NCBI RefSeq assembly: GCF_007995155.1
Contig: NZ_CP042593.1
Span: 1,406,001-1,470,000 of the forward strand
Origin: Cytobacillus dafuensis
GTDB lineage: Bacteria; Bacillota; Bacilli; Bacillales; Cytobacillaceae
Reading direction: 5' to 3'
Length of the DNA stretch: 64,000 nucleotides
Shown here piece by piece: positions 41,010 through 51,548 of this stretch. The first letter of the stretch is position 1. Each line of letters opens with the position of its first letter. The notes under the pieces were generated by a model. The model was not told the DNA's origin and did not search any database. It saw only the letters and a list, made by a program, of their open reading frames with translations. The position numbers were made by a program, and so were the translations under genes.

Positions 41010-41753
41010 ATGTTGTTGACCGAGAAAAAAATACTAGTTACAGGAGGAAGCCGCGGCATTGGACGAGCTGTTACTTTATCCCTTATAGAGGCTGGTGCTA
41101 ATGTAGTATTCACGTACAAAAACAATCATGACTTAGCCGAGCAACTATGTAATCAGGTGAACGTAGATTCACAGAGATTGTTTAGAATATCCGTAGATGC
41201 TGAAGATTTTGAAAAGGCACAGGAAACTGTCAAAAAAGCGAAAGAATTATTGGGTGGGTTAGACGGTTTGGTCATTAATGCGGGTATTAATAGAGATAAG
41301 CTCTTGTGGTCAATGTCAGAGAGTGATTGGGATGACGTAATTGCTACTAATCTAAAAGGCACATTTAACTATGCAAGAGCTGCTGCTTTTGGGTTTGTCA
41401 AACAAAAGAATGGAAGTATTGTATGTGTAAGTTCTGTGAGTGGATTATTTGGAGTTCCGGGTCAAACTAACTATTCTGCTACGAAGGCGGGACAGATCGG
41501 ATTCGTACAGTCACTTTCAAAGGAAGTAGCAAAATATGGGGTTAATGTAAATGCTGTTGCACCAGGCTTTGTTGTTACAGATATGTGGGAGGCACTTGAT
41601 GAAAAAAGGCAGGAGCAGATCCTAAAGGAGATACCATTAGGAAGACCGGCTACTGCAGAGGAAGTGGCAGAAGCTATTACATTTTTATTATCAAAGAATG
41701 CTAGTTATATTACTGGTCACACCTTAGTAATAGATGGCGGTCTAAGTGTATAA
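41010..41753 (+). CDS. FabG-like ketoreductase (SDR)
   Basis: 247 residues; ATG behind AAGGAGAGG (a TTG at 40,983 is in frame but poorer). SDR motifs: [11 protein letters not shown] (NADPH binding), NAG (residues about 90-92), Ser of VSSVSGLFG and YSATK (catalytic Tyr-Lys), GLSV end. Reduces beta-ketoacyl-ACP. First of a block with ACP, KS, CLF-like and DH genes; 33 bp to the ACP. It is the likely KR of a highly reducing type II PKS rather than housekeeping FabG, judged by context. Confidence 0.9.
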   Translation: MLLTEKKILVTGGSRGIGRAVTLSLIEAGANVVFTYKNNHDLAEQLCNQVNVDSQRLFRISVDAEDFEKAQETVKKAKELLGGLDGLVINAGINRDKLLWSMSESDWDDVIATNLKGTFNYARAAAFGFVKQKNGSIVCVSSVSGLFGVPGQTNYSATKAGQIGFVQSLSKEVAKYGVNVNAVAPGFVVTDMWEALDEKRQEQILKEIPLGRPATAEEVAEAITFLLSKNASYITGHTLVIDGGLSV

Positions 41754-41786
41754 AAAATATTTCTATTAAACTAGGAGGAATTTTAC

Positions 41787-42062
41787 ATGGAAACAAACTT
41801 AAAGCAAGAACTAAGAAGAATTGTTGCGGATTTAATTGAGATAGAAGATTTTAGAGATGACGAAGATTTTATTTTAGACCTTGGAGTGGATTCCATGATG
41901 TCAATTGAAATTGTGGCTCAAATTGAGCAGAAATACAAAATTGATATTTCTGAACAGTATTTAAGTGAATTTCAAACACTCAATGATGTAGAGCGAATTG
42001 TTAAGGGATTGATGGAAGAACAACTGGATGTTAATGCTTCTGTGAGTGGAGTTGAAAAATGA
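41787..42062 (+). CDS. acyl carrier protein
   Basis: 91 residues after AGGAGG. The phosphopantetheine site is in LGVDSMMSIEIV (Ser about residue 37). Acidic helical ACP fold (ELRRIVADLIEIEDFRDDED). Carries the growing acyl chain for the KS pair. Stop overlaps the next start by ATGA. Confidence 0.9.
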   Translation: METNLKQELRRIVADLIEIEDFRDDEDFILDLGVDSMMSIEIVAQIEQKYKIDISEQYLSEFQTLNDVERIVKGLMEEQLDVNASVSGVEK

Positions 42063-43282
42063 AAAAGCGGATTGTAATCACTGGATTAGGTGTCCTTTCT
42101 CCAATAGGGGTAGGACACCAGAATTTTTGGCATGCCTTGATTACTGGAACTATTGGGACAAAAGAAATTACAGCATTTGATACATCCAAATTTAATGTAA
42201 ATCGTGGTGGAGAAATAAAAAATTTTAGACCAGAAGATTATTTCACTAATTCAGATTATAGAGAAGCAGGAAGAACAACACAACTAGCCGTTGCTGCCGC
42301 TAAAATGGCATTTGAGGACGCGGGTTTGAATCAGGCGTCATATCCAGCTGAGGAGATTGGCGTGTGCATCGGTACTACTATGGGTAATACTGGCGTTTTA
42401 GAATTTGCTACTGATGCTTATTTGAATAATGAACCAGAGATAGTGGCACCTAATTTAATTCGTAATTTCCCAAATTCTTATATATCAGGAGCGGTCGCAA
42501 ACGAAATAAATGCAGAAGGGCCGTGTATAACGATTCCCACTGCATGTGCTGCTGGTAATTATGCCATTACGTATGGACGAGATTTAATTGAAGATGGGGA
42601 TGCCGAGGTTGTTTTAGTAGGAGGATCAGATGGACTATCTAGGGCTTGCTTTACTACTTTTCATAGATTAGGTGCTATTGCTCCTGAAATATGCCAGCCT
42701 TTTGATAAGAATCGAAAAGGAATGATGGTTAGTGAGGGTTCTGCTGTCATTGTGCTGGAAGAACGTGAGCGAGCAATTTCGAGAGGAGCAACAATATATG
42801 CAGAACTACTCGGATGTGGCTTATCGTGCGATGCACATCATCCTACGGCACCACATCCAAATGGGTTGGGTGCTATATCGGCCATCAGTAAAACCTTGAA
42901 AGATGCGGGAGTATCAAAAGATGCCATCTCTTATATAAGTGCCCACGGAACTGGGACAAAGGCAAATGATACTACTGAGTCAATTGCCATTAAAGAGGTA
43001 TTTGGAGAAAACTGGGATAATATACCGGTTAGTTCAATTAAGGCAATGCTAGGCCATACGATGGGGGCTGCTAGTGCTATTGAGGCAGTTACATGTGCAC
43101 TATCAATTTACCATAATATAATTCCACCTACTATGAACTTTGAAGAGCATGACCCCGATTGTATTCAAAATGTGGTCCCTAATGTGGCCATCTCGAAAAA
43201 CGTGGAGTATACATTAAGCAACTCGTTTGCGTTTGGAGGAAACATATCGACTATTATTATGGGGGCTGTCAAGCATGCATAA
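42059..43282 (+). CDS. beta-ketoacyl synthase, KS-alpha type
   Basis: 407 residues. Catalytic triad complete: Cys in PTACAAGNY (about 161), His in SAHGTGTKANDTTES, His in MLGHTMGAASAIE; also NSFAFGGN. Performs decarboxylative condensation of malonyl-ACP. The next gene is a KS-like protein lacking the triad, and the two overlap, as KS-alpha and chain-length factor do in type II PKS clusters. Confidence 0.9.
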   Translation: MKKRIVITGLGVLSPIGVGHQNFWHALITGTIGTKEITAFDTSKFNVNRGGEIKNFRPEDYFTNSDYREAGRTTQLAVAAAKMAFEDAGLNQASYPAEEIGVCIGTTMGNTGVLEFATDAYLNNEPEIVAPNLIRNFPNSYISGAVANEINAEGPCITIPTACAAGNYAITYGRDLIEDGDAEVVLVGGSDGLSRACFTTFHRLGAIAPEICQPFDKNRKGMMVSEGSAVIVLEERERAISRGATIYAELLGCGLSCDAHHPTAPHPNGLGAISAISKTLKDAGVSKDAISYISAHGTGTKANDTTESIAIKEVFGENWDNIPVSSIKAMLGHTMGAASAIEAVTCALSIYHNIIPPTMNFEEHDPDCIQNVVPNVAISKNVEYTLSNSFAFGGNISTIIMGAVKHA

Positions 43283-44465
43283 GAATCAGGAATCGATCGT
43301 TATTACAGGAATGGGAATAGTTTCTCCACTTGGTATGAATATAGATTCTTTTTGGGATTCTTTAGAGAGTGGTATATCATCTCGTACAATCACGAAAATA
43401 GAAGATAAGTTTGGAAAAGAATATTCCTTTTGGACACATAAAATCAATGACTGGGACCAGCAGAGTTTACTTGGGAAAAGAGGCCTTCAATATTTGCAAC
43501 CGAGTACACAGTATTTGCTTGGAGCCTCAATTTTAGCGTTAGACAATGCGGGATTGCCTATGGAAGAACTAGAATCAGAAGATCTGGGAGTAGTGATTGG
43601 AAGTAATTTTTCTGGCATGTATATGACTTGGGAATATGATTATACTGCTCAAACAAAGGGTCCTAAATATGTGAGCCCAATGCAAGCCCCAAATACGCTA
43701 GTTAATTCTCCAGCCTCACATTTGGCTTTAAAAATAAAATCAAAGGCTTCTAATACAACTATTTCATCAGGTCAGTGTGCAGGATTGGATGCAATCGGTT
43801 ATGGTCTAAAACTATTGCAAAAAAATCAAGCCAAGTATGTATTAGTGGGGGGAACAGAGGAGATTAATGAATCTATCGCTTGGTATTACAAAAAATCTGG
43901 GCTTGTAACAGAAGAATTGGATCAGAACATGGGAAGACCATACGATGAAACTAGTGAGGGAGTAGTACCTGGAGAAGGAGCTGCTGTCTTAGTTATGGAA
44001 CGTTATTCGGATGCAATACAGAGGAACGCTTCGATTCTAGCAGAGGTTAGTTCCTGGTCTAGTGCCTTTTCGAAGATGAGTGTATCTGAACGTGGGACTG
44101 GATTAGACAAAGCAATGAAAAAAGCACTTAAAAAAAGCGGGAATACACCAGGGGATGTTAAATTGATTCTTTCTGGTGCAAATGGACTTCGAACGCTAGA
44201 TTCTTCAGAAGAAGTTTCTATTTATAATATGTTTTCGGAAAATTCCGTACCTGTCAGTAGTATAAAAAGTGTACTTGGTGAACTTAGTGGAGCGAATGGC
44301 GTTTTTCAAATGGCTGCTGCGATAGGAGTCCTAAGCAGAAATAAACTACCGGTATTACATCTAAATGAAACAAATCACTGGGAAACTTCAAAGGGTGATT
44401 GCATCCTATTAACAGAGCAAGATTTATTCGGATCTTCAAGTGCGGTCGTTGTAAAGAGTGTATGA
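43275..44465 (+). CDS. KS-beta / chain-length-factor-like protein
   Basis: 396 residues; ATG 43,275 overlaps the KS stop. KS fold (VITGMGIVSPLGMN, GVVIGSNFSGM, PGEGAAVLVMERY), but the active-site segment reads SSGQCAGLDAIGYG, so Gln stands where KS-alpha has Cys, as in actinomycete CLFs (Q-A-G-G-L-D-A); a Cys follows one position later. Both catalytic His are gone: HGTGT is replaced by NGLRT, and GHTMGAA by GELSGAN. Expected to pair with the KS and set chain length. CLF identity is inferred. Confidence 0.8.
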   Translation: MHKNQESIVITGMGIVSPLGMNIDSFWDSLESGISSRTITKIEDKFGKEYSFWTHKINDWDQQSLLGKRGLQYLQPSTQYLLGASILALDNAGLPMEELESEDLGVVIGSNFSGMYMTWEYDYTAQTKGPKYVSPMQAPNTLVNSPASHLALKIKSKASNTTISSGQCAGLDAIGYGLKLLQKNQAKYVLVGGTEEINESIAWYYKKSGLVTEELDQNMGRPYDETSEGVVPGEGAAVLVMERYSDAIQRNASILAEVSSWSSAFSKMSVSERGTGLDKAMKKALKKSGNTPGDVKLILSGANGLRTLDSSEEVSIYNMFSENSVPVSSIKSVLGELSGANGVFQMAAAIGVLSRNKLPVLHLNETNHWETSKGDCILLTEQDLFGSSSAVVVKSV

Positions 44466-44503
44466 CTTCTGCACTCTTTCTTTTACATTGGGGGAGAATT
44501 GAA

Positions 44504-44950
44504 ATGAAAAAAGAATATTTTTTTGATGAAATTAAAGCACTATTACCTCAAAAATATCCCTTTATTTTTATTGATAGAATTCAGGAGGTTTATCCAAGGG
44601 AAAAAATTATTTGTTTAAAAAATATTTCGGGGAATGAGTGGATGTTTCCAGGTCACTTCCCAGAAAAGTCCATTTTTCCAGGTGTGCTGATAATTGAGGC
44701 TATAGCTCAGGCAAGTATATTACTTTTTAAAATTGGGCAAGAATCGTCAGAAAAAGAAGAGAATGGAGAAATATTTCTATTAACAAATGTAAAGTCACGC
44801 TTTCTCGATACCATAACTCCAGGTGACCAAGTCATATTCACCTGTGAGGTGATTAAAATGTATGAATCCGCCGGAATGATAAAAGCTACAGCAATGGTAG
44901 AAGGGAAAATTGTTGCTAAGGCTGATTTGACATTTGCGATCAAACGATAA
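44504..44950 (+). CDS. FabZ-like beta-hydroxyacyl-ACP dehydratase
   Basis: 148 residues; ATG 44,504 follows GGGGGAG. Hot-dog fold: LLPQKYPFIFIDRI, catalytic His in MFPGHFPEKSIFPGV, Glu in IIEAIAQAS. Dehydrates beta-hydroxyacyl-ACP to the enoyl form. No enoyl reductase is present in the block, so repeated cycles would leave conjugated double bonds. Confidence 0.9.
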   Translation: MKKEYFFDEIKALLPQKYPFIFIDRIQEVYPREKIICLKNISGNEWMFPGHFPEKSIFPGVLIIEAIAQASILLFKIGQESSEKEENGEIFLLTNVKSRFLDTITPGDQVIFTCEVIKMYESAGMIKATAMVEGKIVAKADLTFAIKR

Positions 44951-44999
44951 AACAAAATCATAGATTGGCATATTGATTGTAGTGGAAAGGGTGAAAGAA

Positions 45000-47900
45000 G
45001 TGGAAACGAAAAACTTGCTTCATTTGCTAGAACGTAACCTAGATGAAGGGAAACGGGGGATTACGTTTATTAGTAACAAACAAGATCATGAAATTACATA
45101 TTCTGAACTCTATCAGAAATCTTTGCAAATCTTAGGTTACCTTCAAAAAAAGGGTTTAAAGCCCGGGGCTGAGGTAGTGTTACAAACAAACGAAGTAAGT
45201 GTATTTATTCATATGTTTTGGTCATGTATTATGGGTGGCTTTATTCCAATTCCTCTAACAGCGGGAAATACGAGTGAGCATAAATCCAAATTAATTAAAG
45301 TTTGGAAACAGTTAAATGATCCCTATTTATTCGTAGACCAAAAGTCTTCTAGAATACTGAATAGTTTGTCAAGTGTCCCGTCATTTGATGCTGACAGCAA
45401 TACAATTAAGGACAAGAGGATAAATTACGAGGAAGCAGACTGTTTTACGAGTAATGGAATACAGCATTATGCAAATCCTGATGAAATTGCATTTATTCAG
45501 TTTTCCTCAGGCTCTACTGGAGACCCTAAAGGGGTTATGCTAACACATGAAAACGTGTTAACCAATCTTGAAGGCATTGTAGATGCGGATCCTTATCGGT
45601 GGGCAGGTGACACATTTTTTAGTTGGATGCCTTTAACTCATGATCTTGGTTTGATTGGATTTCACTTGGCTCCAGTAGCTGCAAAAATTCATCATTACCT
45701 GATGCCAACCAATCTGTTCATCCGCTCCCCTCAAATCTGGCTTGACAAAGTTCATCAGTATCGAGCTTCAGTTCTTTCCTCTCCGAACTTTGGATATAAA
45801 TTTGTAATTGATCGGTTAAAGCCAGAAAACAAAGCTGGATTGGATTTATCAAGTGTTCGAAAAATTATTAATGGAGCAGAGCCAATCTCGTATGATATTT
45901 CGAAACAATTTTTGGAAGAATTTCAACCCTATGGGTTAAAACAAGATGTGATGGTTCCTTCGTATGGCATGGCAGAAGCTGCAGTTGGAGTGACATTTCC
46001 AGTAGAAAATGACGGTTTTTATCCTATTTATATAGATCGTTCTTCATTAAAGGTAAAAGAGAATATTAAAGAGCTTTCCTCTCAAATAGGAAATACAGCC
46101 ATTTTCGTTAGCTTAGGTAAAGCGATAAAAGGGACCATGATTCGGATATGTGATGAAGAGTGTAATGACCTTGGTGAAAATAAAGTAGGTCAAGTCCATA
46201 TCAAGGGTAAGAATGTTACAAAAGGATACTATAACAATCCTAAAGCAACAGAAAATGCCATCACATATGATGGGTGGTTAGTAACAGGGGATTTGGGCTT
46301 TTTGAAAAACGGTGAATTAATCATTACGGGCAGGGAAAAGGATATTATTTTTATTAATGGACAAAACTATTATCCTCATGACATTGAGAGGGTTGCAGAG
46401 GGTATTGAAGGGATAGACTTAGGAAAAGTTGTGGTTTGTGGTGCTTTTAATAAGGAATTGCAAAGTGAGGAAGTAATCGTTTTTGTTATACATAGGGGAT
46501 CTATAGAAGATTTCGCACCAATCGCTTCCCAGTTAAGGATACATCTTAATCGAGAATTGGCGATAAATATTGCCAGCGTTCTTCCTATAAAGAAGATACC
46601 AAGAACTACTAGTGGTAAGGTTCAAAGATATATTTTATCTCAGGAATATGAGGATGGAAAGTTTTCTTCCTTACAATCAAAAGTCAATCTGATTTTGAAT
46701 GAGGAAAGAGAAGCCCGTTACATTTATTTTCCTCAAAATGAAATTGAGTTTGAGCTTGTTACATACTTCAAAAAAACCCTAGGCTTAGACCAAATTAGTA
46801 TATATGATCATTTTTTTGAAATGGGAGGAAACTCTCTAAAGGCTAGTCAGCTTCTCGGTTTAATTATAAAAAAATTTCAAATTGAAATTACTTTTGAAGA
46901 ATTATTTTCCTTGCCAACGGTGAAGAAATTAGCAGAATATATTCAGAAATCAGCAGAAAAAAAAGATGGTTTGTCAGTTATATCACCTATAAATGAAATG
47001 GAAAATTTTCCAATTACCCCTATGCAAAAGAAAATATACTTTATGCAGTATTACCAAGACATTGGGACTACTTATAATGTATCGGTAGCATTAAAAATCT
47101 CTGGTAAATTTAATAAAGAACAGGCTCAGATGGCGTTCCAAATGCTTGTTAATCGACATGAATCATTACGAACAAACTTTACTACTAAGCAGGGTGATAT
47201 AAAGCAAATTGTTCGTCCTTCTTTGAAAGTAAATTTGGAGACAATACATTCTGTGGAAGAAAAACAATTAGGTAGTCAATTCATACGACCCTTTAACCTT
47301 GAGTCCGATCCATTAATAAGAATGGCCATTAGTGAAGTGAGCGAGAATGAACATATATTACTCCTTGATACTCACCACATTGTGGTGGATCGGATATCTA
47401 TCAACATTTTACTTCATGAATTTACCTCTTTATACGAAGGGAAAGATGTGCCTTCTTTGTCAGTACAATATAAGGATTTTGCAGTGTGGCAGGAAAGACA
47501 AAAAGAATCAAAATCTTATACAGAACATAAAGAGTACTGGAGAAGTCTATTAGAAGGAGATCTTCCTATTTTAGAATTCCCTACGGATTATAGCAGGGCG
47601 AAAATCCAAAATTTTAAGGGAGCAGTTATGCCCTTTGCCGTGAATGGATCATTGTTGGAAGATTTGAGAAAGCTTGCAAACGAAAAGGATACAACCTTAT
47701 ATATGGTTCTTCTTGCAGCCTTCCAAGTTCTTTTATTTAAATATTCAGGTCAAGAAGACATCATTGTGGGTACTCCTGTAGCTGGAAGGTATCACCCAGA
47801 CATAGAAAATGTCGTGGGAATGTTTGTAAACACTTTACCACTTAGAAGTTTTCCAGAATCAAAGAAGTCGTTTATCAGCTTTCTGAATGAGACAAAGAAG

Positions 47901-50900
47901 CAAATAGTAAATGCATTAAAACATCAAAGTTATCATACGGAAGAATTACTAAATGATTTGTCTTTAATTAAAGATCCTAGCAGGAACCCACTGTTTGATA
48001 TGGTGTTTGTTATGCAGAATATGGAGTCAGGTGCTTTAGACATTGATGGATTGGACATTAAAGAGATTCCTATTTTTTCAGATTCTGCAAAATTCGATTT
48101 AACACTCGAAGCAATTGAAACAGATGATAACATTGCTTTTAATGTCGAGTATTGCAGTGATTTATTTAAGCCAAGTACGATAAGAAGATTTATTGATCAC
48201 TACAGAACACTTTTAAATGAAATTATAAATCACCCTAGCAAATTATTGTCGAATATAAATATCCTAAGTGAAAAAGAGAGAGTAGATGTACTATATCATT
48301 TCAACAACACTGCAAGAGCATTTCCTAAGCAAAAGACAATCCACCAACTTTTTGAGGAAAAGGTACAGAAAACACCAAATGCGATAGCATTGCTTTTTGA
48401 AAATAAAAAAATGACTTATTACGAACTCAACAAAATGGCAAATGATGTAGCAGCAACCCTAACTCAAGAAGGGATAGGACATGGTGATTACGTTGGTGTT
48501 TTCCTAAATCGAGGATTCGAAATGGTAGTAGGAGTTTTGGGGATTCTAAAAGCAGGATCAGCATACGTGCCTTTAGATCCTAGCCTCCCAAAAATGCGAT
48601 TCGAGCACATCACAAATAGCTTGAAAATCAAAGCACTGATTATCAATGAGAAACAGAGAAGAAGAGCAGTGGACTTACTAGAAGGGCACAAGCATTTAGC
48701 CTTGTTAATTGATCCTTACCAGTTGCCACAAAATAAAAACTCAGGTGAAATCCCCTCAATTAGGGTAAATTCAGAAGATAACGCCTATGTTATTTTTACT
48801 TCTGGATCTACAGGAGTTCCTAATGGTGTAAGGGTTACGCATAGGTCAGTAGTAAATCTTATTGATTGGGTAAACCGTGAGTTCAGTATTGGCCCTGCAG
48901 ATCGAGTACTATTCCTTACTTCACTTAGCTTTGATTTATCTGTTTACGATATTTTTGGAATGCTTGCAGCTGGAGGCTCTATTAGAATTGTACCGGATGA
49001 GGAATTACGTAATCCAGTGAAATTATTAGAGTGGCTTACAACTGAACCTATTACGTTGTGGGATTCTGCACCAGCTGCATTTGGACAAATTGTTCCATTT
49101 CTTCATAATGCCAGGGCAGAAAATAGTAAACTCAGATATGTTTTCCTGAGTGGGGACTGGATTCCATTGGCTACTCCACAGAGTATTGAGGGTGCATTTC
49201 CATCTGCAAAGTTAATAAGCTTAGGAGGGGCAACTGAAGCTACTGTATGGTCAAACTTTTATCCGGTGGACAAGTTAAAGTCTGATTGGAAAAGCATCCC
49301 TTATGGTAAGCCTATTCAAAATGCCCAATATTATATACTCAACAAAGACCTTCAGCCATGTCCAATTGGTGTGCCTGGGGAACTGTATATAGCGGGGGAG
49401 TGCTTATCTGAGGGTTATATCAATTCTCCACAATTAAATAATGCTCGTTTTCTTACAAATCCATTTGTCGATTCTCCGTCAGCAAAAATCTATAAAACAG
49501 GAGACAAGGCAAGATGGTACGAAGATGGAAATATTGAATTTTTAGGAAGATTAGACTTTCAGGTGAAAATCAGAGGTTATCGAATTGAGTTAGGAGAAAT
49601 TCAATCAGTATTATCAAAGCATGATGCGATTAAAGAAGCCTATGTAATAACTAAAGAAAATAAGCTTGGAGAAAATGCCTTATGTGCATACATTTTATCT
49701 GATATAAGGATCCAACCTTCTGAATTAAGAGGTTATCTGGCGGAAAAAATTCCTGAATATATGATTCCATCTTATTTTATTGTTTTAGATAAATTACCAG
49801 TAACATCAAACGGAAAACTGGATAGAAAAGCATTGCCTGAACCAGATTCTTCAATTGATTTAGGGCAACAATATGTGCCACCGAAAAATAAAACAGAGGA
49901 AATTCTTGTTTCAATTTGGGAGGAACTTTTAGGGATAGAAAAAATCGGGACACATGACAATTTCTTTGCCTTAGGAGGAGACTCCATTAAGGCAATTCAA
50001 GCTGCGGCGCGTCTCGATAAATATCATTTAAAAATGGAAATTAACGATCTTTTTAAGTACCCTACAATCTCAGCCATAAGTGCTCATGTTAAGAAGAATA
50101 TAAGAGACGTTGATCAAGGAACAGTTGAAGGGGATGTGCATTTATCACCAGTTCAGAGTTGGTTTTTTGAACAAGAGTTTGAAGATAATTTCCATTTTAA
50201 TCAAGCTTTTTTAATAAAAGCAAAGAATGGTTTAGATACGAAAAAGGTCCAACAAGTTTTTGATCGCCTTTTAGAGCACCATGATGCTCTTCGAATTGGT
50301 ATTCGTGCAACAAATGATGGCATAAAATTGTTTAATCATGGGTTGTCAGTAAAGGCTCCAAAAATTGCAGTTTATGATTTCACTACTGAAATTGATTCAG
50401 AGATGCTTATTACGAAAGAGGCAGAGAAGCTACAAAGGAAAATTAATCTCAGCCACCCGCCATACATGAAGTTAGCTCAGTTTAACACGACAGAGGGTGC
50501 CTATCTTCTTATTGTTTTCCACCACCTTATTATAGATGGAGTATCATGGAGGATTTTGTTTGAGGATTTTGTTAATGGGTACAAAAATATAGTGTCTGAG
50601 AAAGACATTATATTCCCGCCAAAAATGGATTCATTCCAAGTATGGACCAATCAGCTCAATGAATATAGGAAGAGTAAGGAGCTAGAAGCAGAACTCCCTT
50701 ATTGGAATGAATTAAAGAGTTATAAAACAATACCATTACCAAAAGAAGTCCATGAAAGTACGATTAAAAATGATTCTGCCAATACCATTGGATTCCGTCT
50801 TGATGATAGGAATACAGAGAACCTTGTGAAACAGGCAGGTCAAGCATTTAATACCGATGTGGAGACAATCCTGTTAACGGCGCTAAGCTTATCCATATAT

Positions 50901-51542
50901 GATTGGATATCGCATTCTAACGTATTAGTAACCTTAGAGGGACATGGACGTGAAGCTATTTTCGAAGACATGAAAATTGATAGAACCATTGGTTGGTTTA
51001 CATCAATGTACCCGTTGCTTCTTAAAACCGACCCAAATAAGGGGCTTGGTTATCAGATTAAACAAGTAAAGGAACAGCTAATGAAGGTACCAAATGGTGG
51101 AATTGGTTACGGATTATTAGAATATGATTCTGTTGCACCTTATGAAAAAAATTCTAAAATCGATATTCAACCAGAAATTAGCTTTAACTATCTAGGACAA
51201 TTTGATCACGAGCTTGACGGGGAAGCTATCACTTTATCTGATTTGTCCATAGGTGACATGGTAAGCCCTAATGCTAGAAAAGTGTATTCATTGAATTTTA
51301 ATAGTTATGTAAAACAGAATCAATTCGTTTTGTTGTTAGAATACAGCAATAATGAGTACTTGGATTCAACAATGGAATGGTTCATTGACCATTATAAACA
51401 GCATCTATTAAACCTAATTGATTACTGTATAAATGTAGAACCTGAAATAACACCAAGTGACCTTACTTTTAAAGATTTCGATATTGATGAACTCGAAGAA
51501 TTTATCAAAGAAGTTGCTATAGGACTTGTTGATGAGGAGTAA
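45000..51542 (+). CDS. NRPS 1: FAAL-ACP-C-A(Cys-like)-PCP-E
   Basis: About 2,180 residues; GTG 45,000 after AAGGGTG (GTG 44,991 and TTG 44,973 also in frame). FAAL, about 15-580: FIQFSSGSTGDPKGVMLTH, MPLTHDLGLIG. ACP: EMGGNSLKAS (about 611). C, about 660-1,110: DTHHIVVDRIS, with Arg for the usual Gly. A, about 1,113-1,610: TSGSTGVPNGV, SLSFDLSVYDIFG, pocket code DLYDFSLVW, close to the cysteine code DLYNLSLIW. PCP: LGGDSIKAI. E, about 1,713-2,160: FHHLIIDGVSWR, TIGWFTSMYPLL. It activates a fatty acid and joins it to the first residue, then epimerises. Specificity is a prediction. Confidence 0.85.
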   Translation: METKNLLHLLERNLDEGKRGITFISNKQDHEITYSELYQKSLQILGYLQKKGLKPGAEVVLQTNEVSVFIHMFWSCIMGGFIPIPLTAGNTSEHKSKLIKVWKQLNDPYLFVDQKSSRILNSLSSVPSFDADSNTIKDKRINYEEADCFTSNGIQHYANPDEIAFIQFSSGSTGDPKGVMLTHENVLTNLEGIVDADPYRWAGDTFFSWMPLTHDLGLIGFHLAPVAAKIHHYLMPTNLFIRSPQIWLDKVHQYRASVLSSPNFGYKFVIDRLKPENKAGLDLSSVRKIINGAEPISYDISKQFLEEFQPYGLKQDVMVPSYGMAEAAVGVTFPVENDGFYPIYIDRSSLKVKENIKELSSQIGNTAIFVSLGKAIKGTMIRICDEECNDLGENKVGQVHIKGKNVTKGYYNNPKATENAITYDGWLVTGDLGFLKNGELIITGREKDIIFINGQNYYPHDIERVAEGIEGIDLGKVVVCGAFNKELQSEEVIVFVIHRGSIEDFAPIASQLRIHLNRELAINIASVLPIKKIPRTTSGKVQRYILSQEYEDGKFSSLQSKVNLILNEEREARYIYFPQNEIEFELVTYFKKTLGLDQISIYDHFFEMGGNSLKASQLLGLIIKKFQIEITFEELFSLPTVKKLAEYIQKSAEKKDGLSVISPINEMENFPITPMQKKIYFMQYYQDIGTTYNVSVALKISGKFNKEQAQMAFQMLVNRHESLRTNFTTKQGDIKQIVRPSLKVNLETIHSVEEKQLGSQFIRPFNLESDPLIRMAISEVSENEHILLLDTHHIVVDRISINILLHEFTSLYEGKDVPSLSVQYKDFAVWQERQKESKSYTEHKEYWRSLLEGDLPILEFPTDYSRAKIQNFKGAVMPFAVNGSLLEDLRKLANEKDTTLYMVLLAAFQVLLFKYSGQEDIIVGTPVAGRYHPDIENVVGMFVNTLPLRSFPESKKSFISFLNETKKQIVNALKHQSYHTEELLNDLSLIKDPSRNPLFDMVFVMQNMESGALDIDGLDIKEIPIFSDSAKFDLTLEAIETDDNIAFNVEYCSDLFKPSTIRRFIDHYRTLLNEIINHPSKLLSNINILSEKERVDVLYHFNNTARAFPKQKTIHQLFEEKVQKTPNAIALLFENKKMTYYELNKMANDVAATLTQEGIGHGDYVGVFLNRGFEMVVGVLGILKAGSAYVPLDPSLPKMRFEHITNSLKIKALIINEKQRRRAVDLLEGHKHLALLIDPYQLPQNKNSGEIPSIRVNSEDNAYVIFTSGSTGVPNGVRVTHRSVVNLIDWVNREFSIGPADRVLFLTSLSFDLSVYDIFGMLAAGGSIRIVPDEELRNPVKLLEWLTTEPITLWDSAPAAFGQIVPFLHNARAENSKLRYVFLSGDWIPLATPQSIEGAFPSAKLISLGGATEATVWSNFYPVDKLKSDWKSIPYGKPIQNAQYYILNKDLQPCPIGVPGELYIAGECLSEGYINSPQLNNARFLTNPFVDSPSAKIYKTGDKARWYEDGNIEFLGRLDFQVKIRGYRIELGEIQSVLSKHDAIKEAYVITKENKLGENALCAYILSDIRIQPSELRGYLAEKIPEYMIPSYFIVLDKLPVTSNGKLDRKALPEPDSSIDLGQQYVPPKNKTEEILVSIWEELLGIEKIGTHDNFFALGGDSIKAIQAAARLDKYHLKMEINDLFKYPTISAISAHVKKNIRDVDQGTVEGDVHLSPVQSWFFEQEFEDNFHFNQAFLIKAKNGLDTKKVQQVFDRLLEHHDALRIGIRATNDGIKLFNHGLSVKAPKIAVYDFTTEIDSEMLITKEAEKLQRKINLSHPPYMKLAQFNTTEGAYLLIVFHHLIIDGVSWRILFEDFVNGYKNIVSEKDIIFPPKMDSFQVWTNQLNEYRKSKELEAELPYWNELKSYKTIPLPKEVHESTIKNDSANTIGFRLDDRNTENLVKQAGQAFNTDVETILLTALSLSIYDWISHSNVLVTLEGHGREAIFEDMKIDRTIGWFTSMYPLLLKTDPNKGLGYQIKQVKEQLMKVPNGGIGYGLLEYDSVAPYEKNSKIDIQPEISFNYLGQFDHELDGEAITLSDLSIGDMVSPNARKVYSLNFNSYVKQNQFVLLLEYSNNEYLDSTMEWFIDHYKQHLLNLIDYCINVEPEITPSDLTFKDFDIDELEEFIKEVAIGLVDEE

Positions 51543-51548
51543 CTAATT

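Noticed and set aside
41010..44950. Ordinary duplicated fatty-acid synthesis genes
   Set aside because: The KS partner lacks the whole catalytic triad, there is no FabH/FabD/FabI, and the block runs directly into NRPS genes, so a dedicated type II PKS is the better reading.
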